Shown: positions 39,907 through 39,952 of the stretch, one piece after another
How the letters are laid out: each line of letters opens with the position of its first letter
Position numbering within the stretch: position 1 is the first letter of the stretch
Assembly (NCBI GenBank): GCA_902779865.1
Contig: CACZDG010000048.1
Span: 1 to 39,952, forward strand
DNA: 39,952 nucleotides
Source: an uncultured bacterium
GTDB lineage: Bacteria; Verrucomicrobiota; Kiritimatiellia; RFP12; UBA1067
Reading direction: 5' to 3'
Translations under genes and position numbers: made by a program
The notes under the pieces: model-generated
Databases searched by the model: none
What the model saw: only the letters and a program-made list of their open reading frames with translations
What the model was told of the DNA's origin: nothing

Positions 39907-39952
39907 ATGCTGACAGTCAGGCAGTGCATGATAGGCGAGACCGCGTGGTTCC
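39907..39952 (+). CDS. Start of an unidentified gene (3' truncated by window end)
   Basis: ATG at 39907, 8 bases after AAGGAG and 38 bases after the -10 box. The 15 visible residues (MLTVRQCMIGETAWF) are too few for any assignment. Confidence 0.55.
   Translation, partial: MLTVRQCMIGETAWF

Overview
The window reads as a moderately GC-rich bacterial chromosome segment, most likely from the PVC group and probably Kiritimatiellota or a near relative. This rests on gene content: a very large BspA-like leucine-rich repeat protein with jelly-roll modules, GH78 rhamnosidase, Tat-secreted Gfo/Idh oxidoreductase, DUF6807 protein, HU-like DUF4469 protein, and many small toxin-antitoxin genes. It is inference; no rRNA is present. 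Housekeeping genes (murF, icd, prfA, rpmE, cysK, tRNA-Pro) alternate with two highly plastic islands.

Layout. 1-3.6 kb: the 3' end of an unidentified surface-type protein and a convergent secreted alpha-L-rhamnosidase. 3.8-7.4 kb: a cassette-like run of small toxin-antitoxin genes (a degraded vapBC, two PIN-domain modules, a PIN/partner fusion, and a MntA-HepT pair). Each unit is followed by a copy of the same ~130-bp repeat, which carries a hairpin and usually the promoter of the next unit. 7.4-13.4 kb: structured leader and 1929-residue LRR surface protein. 13.5-14.5 kb: six iterons at exact 22-bp spacing in front of an HU-like DNA-binding protein gene. 14.7-15.6 kb: two Hsp20 genes behind a sigma-54-type promoter. 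15.7-19.3 kb: tRNA-Pro and a sulfur-assimilation group (O-acetylhomoserine sulfhydrylase, a DUF3034 outer-membrane protein, cysteine synthase). 19.3-21.8 kb: murF-icd.

21.8-33.7 kb is a defence-type island. It holds a tandem array of RhuM-family genes (one 3' remnant and three frameshifted copies), then a probable operon: OLD-family ATPase/TOPRIM nuclease, type III methyltransferase (mod), Fic protein, type III restriction subunit (res). It ends in a graveyard of AlbA_2/Schlafen, RhuM and molybdenum-carrier-like fragments. Two diverged copies of a palindromic element lie inside coding sequence (one RhuM copy and mod). Each RhuM copy has a different palindrome at the same place, just after the helix-turn-helix region. 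34-39.95 kb returns to ordinary genes: rpmE-prfA-DUF212, a convergent pdxK-radical SAM pair, and a Gfo/Idh-DUF6807 pair.

Regulation. Most promoters visible here are extended -10 boxes (TGN-TATAAT) without a clear -35, placed so close to the start that several mRNAs should be leaderless (rhamnosidase, murF, nearly so for pdxK). Many genes share a GAAAGGA-type ribosome binding site. All functional calls come from reading motifs by eye; no database search was run.
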